Of a DNA stretch of 17,323 bases, positions 6,525 through 14,077 are shown one piece after another (within the stretch, counting starts at the first letter, position 1; every line of letters starts with the position of its first letter). Made by a program: the position numbers and the translations under genes. The notes below the pieces were generated by a model. That model was given only the letters and a program-made list of their open reading frames with translations, was not told the origin of the DNA and searched no databases. This stretch comes from Caryophanales bacterium UBA6768 (lineage in GTDB: Bacteria; Bacillota; Bacilli; Bacillales_D; Amphibacillaceae). Location: positions 1 through 17,323 of the forward strand of contig DKGO01000198.1 of the NCBI GenBank assembly GCA_002453315.1, given 5' to 3'.

Positions 6525-6686
6525 TTATTTGGCACTTTTTAACTTCGCCAAAATTCTCTTTCTTTCTTTATATAACCTTTTACTTGTGTGACTTTCCCCC
6601 GCAACTGCTAACGGTATATCTAGTCTTCTAGTTCGGATTTTAGGTGCTTGACGTTCTAGATTCTTCCTTTTTGCAATGTCTGTCAT
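6525..6686 (-). CDS. spoIISB: SpoIISB-family antitoxin (53 aa)
   Basis: The ATG at 6686 overlaps the TGA that ends the spoIISA reading frame (ATGA), the coupling expected for a toxin-antitoxin pair. The 53-residue product is basic; residues 21-53 carry RLDIPLAVAGESHTSKRLYK and a Lys/Arg-rich tail. The SHTSKRLYKERKR segment resembles SPHTARIFKENER of B. subtilis SpoIISB. The known role is to bind and neutralise the cytosolic domain of the membrane toxin SpoIISA. The frame is intact although the toxin is interrupted. GAGG and GGTGG upstream can serve as ribosome binding sites. Confidence 0.7.
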   Translation of the reverse strand: MTDIAKRKNLERQAPKIRTRRLDIPLAVAGESHTSKRLYKERKRILAKLKSAK

Positions 6687-7468
6687 TGCTTTCCACCATC
6701 CTCTTTGTAATTCTTCTTATACTCCGTACCTAAACTATACGTCATTAATAGCATATTTAATATGTAGACATCAATCTCGTCAACTAATACCTTTCCATCT
6801 TTGGAAATGATGCTAGCTACGTATTCTTCACCTAAAATAAACAATGGAATTAACATTAATGAATCCGTTTGTGAATAGTATGCTTTTCCCTCAGATATGC
6901 TTCTTCTTATTTTTCCACGTAAAGTCCAAGCAAACTGACTTAATACAAAATCTATTTCTTCGTCAACATTTTATGGATAAAATTCAACCTTTAAACCCTC
7001 ATTTTTACAATATCTTTCAAAAAATTCCTTCATATCAAGTATGTATAATTCCTTATTTCCATTATACCTTGGGTAGTCATATGAATTCAAGACCCCCTCC
7101 ATATTTTCCAACTTTTTAACAATGGACCTTAATTTATTATCTGTTTCATCGATTAACTCACTGCTTCTTTCCCTTAATTCCTGTCCACCTAGTTTGCTGA
7201 AATGTAGATTTAAAAAAATGAACGAATCTATAAAAACAAACACCACTAGTACTATTAAATATTTCTGCCAATTAACAAATAAACTTAATGGACTAATTGT
7301 TATCGTAACAGATAAACCTAATAAATATATTATATACCAGAATTTTCGCAGTGTATCATTTCTTCCTATAAATTTAACTTTTAAACTATATAGGATTGTG
7401 TACGTGAATAACAAAACAAAAACAAACCACATACCTATAATAAGTATTATTTCCAAATGTTCTTCCAT
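6683..7468 (-). pseudogene. spoIISA: spoIISA toxin gene interrupted by an in-frame stop
   Basis: From ATG 7468 the frame encodes three membrane segments (about residues 7-28, 42-64 and 69-89) and then a cytosolic part, the topology of SpoIISA. FWYIIYLLGL, SPLSLFVNWQKYLIVLV and DSFIFLNLHFSKLGGQEL correspond closely to TWYLLFVLGA, PTSLFTHWERYLIVAV and DAFIFLSAYVKKLAGSEL of the B. subtilis protein. A TAA at 6973-6971 ends the frame after 165 residues. The same frame then stays open for 95 more codons, which match the rest of the toxin: YYSQTDSLMLIPLFILGEEY against the B. subtilis segment around VVLIPFTIETQNY. A single base change therefore truncates the cytosolic domain; the nearby ATG at 6975-6973 is out of frame. 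Total length without the stop would be about 260 residues (248 in B. subtilis). GGGGGG precedes the start. Confidence 0.85.
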
Positions 7469-7704
7469 TAATATTCATCCCCCCGCTTTACAACCTATAG
7501 AACATTATTCCATTCAATACTTTCCTTTAACTAATCACACCAGTTCCGTCTTATATATCCTGCACCGATTATTATTGTACAGATGATAAAAATCGGGGTC
7601 ATAGTTCGAAAAAAAGTTGTCCGACAAACAATTACACTTCCCTTCATTTCAATCCTTCACATTAATTTACAAAATCCTTCTATATATTATTAGCATTAAA
7701 AAGG

Positions 7705-8010
7705 CTACCAGCACTGGACAATCATTGCCATATCATCACTATTTTCTACTATAGTCGTTAAAGAATAGGCAATTACCACATCATTGTCAAGGTCATATGT
7801 TCGTGTTCCAAATACTTGATTTTTCAACTTTCAAGCAATAAAATCGCCTAAAATTGATATTTTTAGACGATTGGAAATGGTAAATTTCTTTTCAGTGACC
7901 AAACACACCAGTAAAATTCTTCTTTAAAAAGTTAAAATAAATTTATATTTTCGTTAAATCGTGAAGCCCACACAACAAAACCTTCATCACTCCACCACAC
8001 TAAAGGGGTC
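7705..8010 (-). repeat. R-element copy 3 with stem-loop and motif D
   Basis: This is the best-preserved partner of copy 2. It contains TCATATGTTC (7793-7802), an imperfect stem CGCCTAAAA/TTTTAGACG (7846-7871), AAAACCTTCATCACT and ACCACACTAAAGGGG at the right end (motif D, truncated before the CCCC half). A minus-strand open stub at 7827-7705 could encode 40 residues from a TTG, including FGTRTYDLDNDVVIAYSLTT. I do not recognise it, and there is no good ribosome binding site. The element lies 237 bases upstream of spoIISA. Confidence 0.6.
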
Positions 8011-8103
8011 TAGTGTAGTAAATAGATAAAATAGTTAAAAAACCACCGTTTTTTCATATAAAATGAAAGTACCTATCACAGAACTTCCAATTACTTAATC
8101 CCT

Positions 8104-8127
8104 ACATAAGGAGCTGACCCCAATGCC
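8104..8127 (+). repeat. GGGG/CCCC motif, copy E
   Basis: ACATAAGGAGCTGACCCCAATGCC, about 100 bases before the intact SDR gene. Confidence 0.45.
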
Positions 8128-8223
8128 TCCATAAGACAAAAATCAACAATAAAAAACCACGATGAATATTAATAATTAATAAAGGGTACATAATATATAG
8201 ACTATAATTTGAGGAGTGGTAGT

Positions 8224-8982
8224 GTGAAGTTAAAGGATAGAGTGGCTATTGTAACTGGAGGTGGCTCTGGGCTAGGGCAGTCAATGTGTGTGGAAATGGC
8301 AAAAGAAGGAGCAAAAATTGTCGTAGCAGATGTAAGTATGGACAATGCTGATGAGACGATCAATCTGGTAAAAAGTGAAGGTGGACAAGCAATAAGTGTT
8401 GAGGTAGATGTTGCTGATGCAACTAAAATAGATTCTATGATAAAAACTGTGTTAAATGAATATGGTTCTATCGATATTGTCTGTAATAATGCGGGAATTG
8501 GAGGATCTGGTGAAGAAACAATTAATGTTCCCGATGAGTCTTTGGATAAAGTGCTATCTGTCGACTTAAAAAGTGTTTTTCTCGTCTCCAAAAGGGTAAT
8601 ACCCGTTATGTTAAAAGAAGGGAAAGGGGTCATTATTAATACTGCTTCAGTTTCGGGACTTCTTGCAAGCAATGCTGGTATTGAATATACTGCTGCAAAA
8701 CATGGTGTTATTGGGATGACTAGACAACTAGCATTTGAATATGGACAAAAAGGTATTAGGGTTATTGCTGTTGCTCCGGGTGTCATTGAGACTCCATTAA
8801 CGAAGGAGGCTGGTATGGTAGCTCCTGGCGGTCCTTTCCATGATTTAACGATGAATGCACCTGCTGGAAGATATGGAAAGCCAGAGGAGGTTGGTAAAGT
8901 GGTAGCATTTTTAGCCAGTGATGATGCAAGCTTTATGCATGGAAATCCCATTCCTATTGATGGTGGATCATTGGTATATTAA
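8224..8982 (+). CDS. Short-chain dehydrogenase/reductase (SDR)
   Basis: A classical SDR of 252 residues from GTG 8224, chosen because GAGGAG at 8211-8216 lies 7 bases before it; a TTG at 8209 has no such site. Seen in order: cofactor loop TGGGSGLG (11-18), an acidic residue after strand 2 (D36, favouring NAD over NADP), NNAG (88-91), catalytic S142, Y155 and K159 in EYTAAKHG, and PGVIETPL (185-192). The position that usually holds the structural Asn of the tetrad is D114 (VDLKS). The substrate cannot be told from sequence; such proteins oxidise secondary alcohols or reduce ketones in the cytosol. The gene stands alone between motif E and its own terminator. An eroded copy of its 3' half lies at 5676-6110. 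Confidence 0.9.
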   Translation: MKLKDRVAIVTGGGSGLGQSMCVEMAKEGAKIVVADVSMDNADETINLVKSEGGQAISVEVDVADATKIDSMIKTVLNEYGSIDIVCNNAGIGGSGEETINVPDESLDKVLSVDLKSVFLVSKRVIPVMLKEGKGVIINTASVSGLLASNAGIEYTAAKHGVIGMTRQLAFEYGQKGIRVIAVAPGVIETPLTKEAGMVAPGGPFHDLTMNAPAGRYGKPEEVGKVVAFLASDDASFMHGNPIPIDGGSLVY

Positions 8983-9009
8983 TGATAGATACAATCTAAT
9001 TATTACCGT

Positions 9010-9045
9010 AGAAAAACGTCATCAACTGGCGTTTTTCTAATTTTA
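9010..9045 (+). terminator. Terminator after the SDR gene
   Basis: AGAAAAACG (9010-9018) and CGTTTTTCT (9030-9038) form a 9-bp stem, followed by AATTTTATTATT. A degenerate version follows the SDR remnant near 6075-6110. Confidence 0.8.
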
Positions 9046-9075
9046 TTATTATACCCATGACAAGATAAATTAAAA

Positions 9076-9099
9076 GAGAGCCGGATGCATCCAGCTCCC
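9076..9099 (-). terminator. Hairpin, likely minus-strand terminator
   Basis: GAGAGC and GCTCCC enclose the palindrome GGATGCATCC; on the minus strand the hairpin is followed by TTTTAATTT. Confidence 0.45.
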
Positions 9100-9103
9100 T
9101 TAA

Positions 9104-9124
9104 GTGTATGCCGAAGCAATACAC
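9104..9124 (+). repeat. Left copy of a 21-bp direct repeat
   Basis: GTGTATGCC(G/A)AAGCAA followed by TACAC. It recurs at 14314-14334 with two mismatches in 21 bases, in the same orientation. In this copy GTGTAT and ATACAC can form a small hairpin. The two copies enclose 5.2 kb holding the exonuclease, DUF1828-like, mazE and Fic genes. Confidence 0.55.
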
Positions 9125-9221
9125 CACGGTTAATTATGATGATAAAATAGAATCTATTGTATTTTATATTTTAACCTAAATTTTTTGACAATTAATTTAT
9201 ATTTTGTTAAGAACAAAGGTC

Positions 9222-9249
9222 TTGAAATAAATGAATATTGCATTATAAT
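9222..9249 (+). promoter_or_regulatory. Sigma-A promoter of the 9470 gene
   Basis: TTGAAA (9222-9227), 16 bases, consensus TATAAT (9244-9249). Transcription would start near 9256, leaving a leader of about 210 nt before the coding start. Confidence 0.6.
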
Positions 9250-9418
9250 AAATATAATCATAGTTACCCAATGTGGTTTCTAAGGAAGTCATAATAGTAT
9301 GAATACTAGAGGGTTTTTGATTTATATATAAATGTTTAATTTACGATTTAGCAATCGTGTTAATTTTCACACATTATACAGGCATATTTAACTAATACAA
9401 ATATATCACCGAAACTAG

Positions 9419-9452
9419 ACACCACGAGGTTAGAATGTGGTGTTTTTATTTT
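9419..9452 (+). terminator. Terminator in the leader of the 9470 gene
   Basis: ACACCAC (9419-9425) pairs with GTGGTGT (9437-9443), followed by TTTTATTTTG. It lies after the promoter at 9222 and only 18 bases before the TTG start, so it could work as an attenuator. GTGGT at 9274-9278 could compete for ACCAC. Confidence 0.6.
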
Positions 9453-9469
9453 GTAAAGGGGGAGTCTAT

Positions 9470-9940
9470 TTGTCTAAAGGAATATTATACTACTTTAAAA
9501 AGCCCGATCCAAATCGACCTATCGGAGAAAATTATGTAACAGAAATTAATAACTTCCGAAAATCCTTAGTAAAAGAGGAGGATGCAATGTTATATCTGTT
9601 TGATAATAAAGTCAAATTCTTTCATCGTTTAACTAAGGAGTTACAAGATTATAAAAACCAAACAAATTTACCACTATTTGAATTTTGGCAAATTAAAAAT
9701 AGAGTAGGCTATGTTTTATATGATTATGAGCATTACATTAATGAACTTGGCGAAGTCAAAAAAAGAAGCGCTTATGTTTGGAGATTTATAGGATTTGGAA
9801 GTAGTTGCTTTGCTAGTTCCAAAGAGGAATTAAAGAAAAAAGTCTTACTTCTAATCAAGGAGTATTGCAATGATATTGAGGGAAGAGGATATAATGCATA
9901 TCCCTATTATACGAAATATTTCCGTCATACATCACCATAA
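9470..9940 (+). CDS. Hypothetical protein, 156 aa
   Basis: I start this gene at TTG 9470 because AAAGGGGGAG (9455-9464) is correctly spaced from it. An in-frame GTG at 9437 lies inside the terminator hairpin and has no ribosome binding site. The product begins LSKGILYYFKKPDPNRPIGE, is rich in Lys, Tyr and Phe, and has neither signal peptide nor membrane segment. NRVGYVLYDYEHYI, YVWRFIGFGSSCFAS and a final YNAYPYYTKYFRHTSP are visible; I recognise no family. It lies 62 bases before the exonuclease gene on the same strand without a clear terminator between them, so the two may be co-transcribed. Confidence 0.75.
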   Translation: MSKGILYYFKKPDPNRPIGENYVTEINNFRKSLVKEEDAMLYLFDNKVKFFHRLTKELQDYKNQTNLPLFEFWQIKNRVGYVLYDYEHYINELGEVKKRSAYVWRFIGFGSSCFASSKEELKKKVLLLIKEYCNDIEGRGYNAYPYYTKYFRHTSP

Positions 9941-10002
9941 ATGAATTATTAATTTGTAGTTAGTAACACTTTAGCAACTTTAATAAATTGGGGGTGTTTA
10001 AT

Positions 10003-10947
10003 ATGGATTTTGTTTCTATTGATTTTGAGGTATCAAATTTTTATAGCCGTTCAAGTGCATGCTCCATTGGAATTGTTAAATACAAAAATGGAAAATTGGT
10101 AGATGAATTTTATACATTAATTAATCCAGAGGAAAGTTTCGATCCATATTGTACAGAGATTAATGGAATTACACCAGAGATGGTTGCTGGAAAACCCACA
10201 TTTGATAAAGTTTGGAAGGAAATAAAAAACTTTTTTGATAAAACTATCATTATTGCGCACAATGCGTCCTTCGACTTGAGTGTTTTAAGACATTGTTTAA
10301 ATAAATTTGATATTACTTTCCCGGAATGTCAGTACTTTTGCACTTACCTTTCCGGGAAAAGAATCTTTCCTGATTTAGCTAGTTATCGTCTTAATTATTT
10401 AACTGAACATTTTAATCTACCTTCGTTTAAACATCATCATTCTCTTGATGATGCCAAAGCAGCTGCAGAGATTTTACTTAGGCTAATTGATACAACAAAA
10501 ATAACTAATTTGGAAGAGCTAGCAAATAAACATGATTATAAACTAGGAGAATTATTTCCAGTAGAAAATACGTATCGTCCATTTTCGTCAATTAGAAAAT
10601 ATCGATATAGAAATCGATACCAAAATACTTTAAATGCAAAAGAAATTAAAACCATAAAAACCGACTTCGACACTAACCATCCTTTCTATAAAAAAGAATT
10701 TGTATTCACGGGAAAACTAGATTCCATGGCACGAAAGGAAGCAATGCAAAAAGTAGTTGACATTGGTGGTTTTTGTGGTAATTCTGTTACACAAAAATCT
10801 AACTATCTGGTTATCGGCATCCAAGATTTTAATCGACTAAAGGACGGTATTAAAAGTAGCAAAATGAAACGGGCTGAACAGTTAGCTAAAAAAGGACAAG
10901 GTATTGAAATAATCACTGAACAAGAATTTCTTCAAATGTTATTTTAA
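10003..10947 (+). CDS. DEDDh 3'-5' exonuclease with C-terminal BRCT domain
   Basis: A 314-residue protein from ATG 10003 behind GGGGGTG (9990-9996); a TTG at 9988 is the only alternative. The exonuclease domain covers about 1-165 with the DnaQ-type residues D7 and E9 (SIDFEVSN), D91 in AHNASFD, and H145/D150 in HHHSLDDA. INGITPEMV and the overall pattern resemble the proofreading subunit and the N-terminal domain of DinG/PolC-type enzymes. A basic linker rich in Arg and Tyr (190-210) leads to a BRCT domain at about 228-313: FVFTGKLD (233-240), GG (255-256), SNYLVIG (266-272). In DNA ligases and related proteins the BRCT domain helps bind DNA ends. Such stand-alone fusions are common in accessory regions of Firmicutes. 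A repair or defence role on DNA ends is inferred. Confidence 0.85.
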   Translation: MDFVSIDFEVSNFYSRSSACSIGIVKYKNGKLVDEFYTLINPEESFDPYCTEINGITPEMVAGKPTFDKVWKEIKNFFDKTIIIAHNASFDLSVLRHCLNKFDITFPECQYFCTYLSGKRIFPDLASYRLNYLTEHFNLPSFKHHHSLDDAKAAAEILLRLIDTTKITNLEELANKHDYKLGELFPVENTYRPFSSIRKYRYRNRYQNTLNAKEIKTIKTDFDTNHPFYKKEFVFTGKLDSMARKEAMQKVVDIGGFCGNSVTQKSNYLVIGIQDFNRLKDGIKSSKMKRAEQLAKKGQGIEIITEQEFLQMLF

Positions 10948-10987
10948 CGAATATAGGAATATTCCAAAGCTAAATAAGTCATATCAA

Positions 10988-11017
10988 TTGATAAAATAAT
11001 ATGTATATTTGTAAATT
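10988..11017 (+). promoter_or_regulatory. Weak candidate promoter of the DUF6978/DUF1828-like pair
   Basis: TTGATA (10988-10993), 18 bases, TAAATT (11012-11017), 33 bases before the TTG start. The palindrome GGAATATTCC lies about 20 bases upstream. The region is so AT-rich that chance matches are likely. Confidence 0.3.
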
Positions 11018-11049
11018 TTTATTTGATAAATGAATAAAGGGGGATATGA

Positions 11050-11559
11050 TTGACTAAAATATTGATTACACAAGAAGAAAGCGATAATATAATGAATGAA
11101 AAGAAGTACATTAATGAAGAGATCAAGTGGATGAAGAAACCCCAACATGGTATGATTTATGAATTCACGGTGCCTATTGAATTAGGGTTTAATAATAAAA
11201 TACGTTTAACTTTAATTGTTAATAGGAATACCAAGATCAGGAAATTTACTTTCACAATATTATATAATGGTACTGTAAGGATAAAATCCCTGGACATTGG
11301 AAAAGGGCATAAAAATCCTCCTTTTAGAAAAGAGGATCAAGTTGGTAAAACACACAAGCATACTTGGACAGACCAATGGAGAGATACCTGGGCATATAAA
11401 CCTGATGACATTACAGAAGGGGCAGATTTCCATCAACTTTTACAAGAGTTTTTCCTAGAATGTAACATAAAGTGTCTTGTTGAAATTCCAGAAATACCAT
11501 CTATAAAGGAGGAGTTGATTTTGGATGATGAATTGTTCAAGGGTAATGGAATATATTAA
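11050..11559 (+). CDS. DUF6978-like protein, 169 aa
   Basis: The start is TTG 11050, 5 bases after AAAGGGGGA; an ATG at 11046 hits a stop at once. The product is soluble and has no signal peptide. It has a beta-rich middle (EFTVPIELGF, IRLTLIVNRN, KFTFTILYNG) and the motif HKHTWTDQWRDTWAYKPDDI (102-121), dense in His, Trp and Asp. I associate this layout, next to a DUF1828 gene, with the uncharacterised DUF6978 family, but only from memory. The last 35 bases overlap the next gene, and the ribosome binding site of that gene lies inside this one, so translation of the two is probably coupled. A toxin-antitoxin or defence pair is a reasonable guess. Confidence 0.75.
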   Translation: MTKILITQEESDNIMNEKKYINEEIKWMKKPQHGMIYEFTVPIELGFNNKIRLTLIVNRNTKIRKFTFTILYNGTVRIKSLDIGKGHKNPPFRKEDQVGKTHKHTWTDQWRDTWAYKPDDITEGADFHQLLQEFFLECNIKCLVEIPEIPSIKEELILDDELFKGNGIY

Positions 11560-12310
11560 TAATGCAGCACCAAGTTTATTTGAGTGCGAAATAGAAAAAG
11601 AGATTTTAAAAATTTCTACCCCTTTTAACTATCCTGATGGCGATGAAATAGAGCTCTACATTGAGTACAAAAATGATTATTTAATTCTATCAGATTTAAG
11701 TGAAACTTACAGGTATTTATTTACTTATTCGATGGATATAAATAATTCTAACAGAAGAAAATCTATCATAAATAACATTGTTGAGACGCATAATATTAAA
11801 TTCAATAATGGTACTTTTTTTGCAATTATAAAAAACTACCATCATTTATTGGAGGCTATCATCAATCTTAGTCAGGCAATTATTAGGGTAGGGGATTTAA
11901 TATACACTCTTAGAGCAACCAATATTGGATTTTTCAGAGAAGAAGTTACTGATTTATTAGATAATAATAATATAAACTACGAAATGAATTATTCAGTAAA
12001 ATCACCGAAAACCGGTTCTAATTATACTTTTGATTTTGCAATAGTAGATAAGAAAAATGATGATACTAGCCTGATGAATATAATAACTAGTAATAAAGAA
12101 GGTAGAAGACCATCAATCGATTCCCATATTAAAACCTGGTTTGATATAGAAAGAAATTTAGGTGATGTTTATTCCTATAAAAATAGAATTACTTTATTAG
12201 ATGATTATTCATATATATGGCAACCAAATGAATATGAGTTGATTTCAGAACTAAGTGAAGTTCATAAGTGGACGGAGAAAGATAAGTTAATAAATAAATT
12301 AATAGTCTAA
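11525..12310 (+). CDS. DUF1828/DUF1829-like protein, 261 aa
   Basis: ATG 11525 (or the next codon, also ATG) follows AAAGGAGG at 11505-11512. The N-terminal part FECEIEKEILKISTPFNYPD (19-38), then DEIELYIEYKNDYLILSDLS (40-59) and ETYRYL, has the look of DUF1828. The C-terminal half (about 150-250: NYSVKSPKTGSNYTFDFAIV, then WFDIERN and YIWQP) resembles DUF1829. These domains normally occur together in one protein in prophages and islands of bacteria and are uncharacterised. FDFAIVDKK with the preceding residues is loosely like the core of a nuclease fold (D..K), but I cannot confirm that. The gene overlaps the upstream gene by 35 bases and is followed by a hairpin at 12327-12360. Confidence 0.8.
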   Translation: MMNCSRVMEYINNAAPSLFECEIEKEILKISTPFNYPDGDEIELYIEYKNDYLILSDLSETYRYLFTYSMDINNSNRRKSIINNIVETHNIKFNNGTFFAIIKNYHHLLEAIINLSQAIIRVGDLIYTLRATNIGFFREEVTDLLDNNNINYEMNYSVKSPKTGSNYTFDFAIVDKKNDDTSLMNIITSNKEGRRPSIDSHIKTWFDIERNLGDVYSYKNRITLLDDYSYIWQPNEYELISELSEVHKWTEKDKLINKLIV

Positions 12311-12326
12311 ATACATTTCTATATTC

Positions 12327-12360
12327 AGGGGAGAGCGATTTTTGTTGCCTTTTCTCCCCT
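12327..12360 (+). terminator. Hairpin after the DUF1828-like gene
   Basis: AGGGGAGA (12327-12334) pairs with TCTCCCCT (12353-12360). The sequence after it (AATCACAGATTTTATT) has no immediate T-run, so it may stabilise the mRNA end or terminate weakly. Confidence 0.5.
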
Positions 12361-12419
12361 AATCACAGATTTTATTATTACATAGGCATTCTCAGATTTT
12401 TACTTTTTAATTTTTCTTA

Positions 12420-12665
12420 TTAAATTAATTCCCTTCCAACATGACCACCATAATCAAATTCTTCGTGGCTATTTTCCGGTGTACATTTTTTCACAAGTTC
12501 TTCTAAAGTAGGTTTATTTGGAATAGGGTGCAATAGGATACCTTCTTTGACTGTTCGAATTTAGATACGTGAACCATTCATAATATTGTATTGTTCAGCA
12601 ACTACATTTGGTATTGGAACAAAAATACTGCCGCAAAATTCCTTTGCTCTCGTAAACAACAACAT
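12420..12665 (-). pseudogene. mazE-like antitoxin with in-frame stop, no mazF
   Basis: From ATG 12665 an 82-codon frame encodes an AbrB/MazE-type DNA-binding antitoxin. GSIFVPIPNVVAEQYNIMNG (12-31) matches the swapped-hairpin domain (GNS..V.IPK.IAEQ..L..GS). KPTLEELVKKCTPENSHEEF (51-70) is the typical toxin-binding tail (KPTLEELLA.ITPENRH.E). Codon 35 is TAA (12563-12561), directly after NGSRI, with the family pattern resuming as IRTVKEGILL. The protein would thus be cut off before its toxin-binding tail. No mazF follows; only about 110 bases separate it from the hairpin of the neighbouring gene. It is a leftover of a MazEF-type pair. Confidence 0.8.
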
Positions 12666-12700
12666 AACCCCATTTCGATTTCTTTAATATTCTATAATTA

Positions 12701-12727
12701 CACTAAAGGGGGCTGACCCCAATGGCT
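12701..12727 (+). repeat. GGGG/CCCC motif, copy F
   Basis: CACTAAAGGGGGCTGACCCC then AATGGC, the most symmetrical copy: GGGG and CCCC can form a short hairpin. It sits between the mazE remnant and the Fic gene. Confidence 0.6.
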
Positions 12728-12825
12728 CTAATGGCTACACAAATGCAGTCTCTATTTGTCACGAAAGTAACTTTTCAAAGTGAGTATCTAATTTATTTTG
12801 TCTACAATTTTAAATCAATATAACT

Positions 12826-14043
12826 CTAATTTTCAAGATACTCATCATCTATATAGAAATATGCTGGTCTCATTCCTTGTTGTTTTATTAAAGACTTTCC
12901 AATTAACTCGTGTGCAATTTTTCTTATAGTTGCTTCAGATAATCCCATGATATTGGACAGTTCCTTTACCGTCAATCCAACATTATAATGAAAAAAGTTG
13001 TTTTGTGCTAAAACAAACATAAATTCCGAATGTTTTTCCCCTGATATATTCATATCCTTGTTAATTTTGTTTAAGACAGAATTTATTAACTCTATTTTTT
13101 CTCTAAGTTCCGCATTCATATCTGTTAAAGTTTTCAATATAATATCTAAAAAAGCATCGATAAAGCTATTCATTTCCCCACGATTCATAATACTATTGGA
13201 GTGTTCAAATGCATCGAGATATTGATTTTTCCATTTATTACAACCTCTTGACAGTGACAACGATGATATATCCCCTAAACTTCTAGACAAGTATAGACTG
13301 CTAATATATCGGGATGTTCTTCCGTTCCCATCATAAAATGGGTGAATGTAGCCGAAAAAGTAATGACCTATTGCAACCTTAATAATGTTTGGAATTTTTT
13401 CTGTATCATTCAGGAAATTTAATATTTTTTCTATTTCTGTGTGAATTTTTTCCTCAGGTGTTAGCCCTCGGTGGATTACCACTCCACTTCCTGACTTTTT
13501 TAAAACATTGGTGATTTCCTTTCTGAAAATAATCCCGTCGGGTAATTCACTTTCTGCTATTTCCTCTTTTGTAATATCATCATAAATAGCCCTAATATCA
13601 ATTGGCTTCTTCGGAAGATACTTTTCCGGTTCAAATAGGTCCATATACGATTTAACCATACTTTGAAATCTTCTGTTTTCATTTCTCTTAAGTTTTACAT
13701 TCCGGACACTTAACGCAATTTCCCGTTTTGTACTGTGGACTCCTTCTAGGTCATTTGTGTGATACAACTCTTCTACCAAGCATTCGGTTATAAACTGATC
13801 CTTTGCTATTGGGGGTAATTTATTAAAACTTATCTGTAATTGTCCCGACATTTTATAAATTTCTGCCACTGTATAGATCATTTTATTTGTGGGAATATAG
13901 TACAATTCAAATACATTAGTTTGTTTTATCGGCTTAATACTTAGGCCAAACTTAACTGTGGATTCCATATTGATACGCTCATTATATTTCTTTTCAAAAT
14001 AGTTTTGATCAAACTGTCGAAATATCTTATATAAATATTCCAT
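12826..14043 (-). CDS. Fic-family AMP transferase with N-terminal inhibitory helix
   Basis: I start at ATG 14043, 8 bases after GGAGTG; the ATG at 14100 lies beside the predicted promoter and has no ribosome binding site. The 405-residue protein has the full Fic motif HPFYDGNGRTSR (234-245), whose His transfers AMP from ATP to a target hydroxyl. The N-terminal TNDLEG (96-101) fits the [S/T]xxxE[G/N] inhibitory helix, so this is a class II, self-inhibited Fic protein with E100 expected to block the ATP site. The C-terminal part (about 356-386, TVKELSNIMGLSEATIRKIA) is a winged or simple helix-turn-helix, which suggests DNA binding and possibly autoregulation. Targets cannot be inferred. A copy of its last codons lies at 6119-6215. 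Confidence 0.92.
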   Translation of the reverse strand: MEYLYKIFRQFDQNYFEKKYNERINMESTVKFGLSIKPIKQTNVFELYYIPTNKMIYTVAEIYKMSGQLQISFNKLPPIAKDQFITECLVEELYHTNDLEGVHSTKREIALSVRNVKLKRNENRRFQSMVKSYMDLFEPEKYLPKKPIDIRAIYDDITKEEIAESELPDGIIFRKEITNVLKKSGSGVVIHRGLTPEEKIHTEIEKILNFLNDTEKIPNIIKVAIGHYFFGYIHPFYDGNGRTSRYISSLYLSRSLGDISSLSLSRGCNKWKNQYLDAFEHSNSIMNRGEMNSFIDAFLDIILKTLTDMNAELREKIELINSVLNKINKDMNISGEKHSEFMFVLAQNNFFHYNVGLTVKELSNIMGLSEATIRKIAHELIGKSLIKQQGMRPAYFYIDDEYLEN

Positions 14044-14077
14044 TGTTTTTTCACTCCATATATAACACTTTTGAATG

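Noticed and set aside
6844..7586. Plus-strand frames of 91 and 154 codons
   Set aside because: Both lie antisense to spoIISA, which is supported by clear protein similarity.
8202..8951. Long minus-strand frame of 249 codons
   Set aside because: It is the exact antisense of the SDR gene, is low in complexity (Ser, Thr, Pro, Ile) and has no ribosome binding site; the plus strand carries all SDR motifs.
4971..12727. CRISPR-like or integron attC interpretation of the GGGG/CCCC motifs
   Set aside because: Spacing is irregular and large, there are no uniform spacers, and no cas or integrase gene is present; the motif lacks attC consensus ends.
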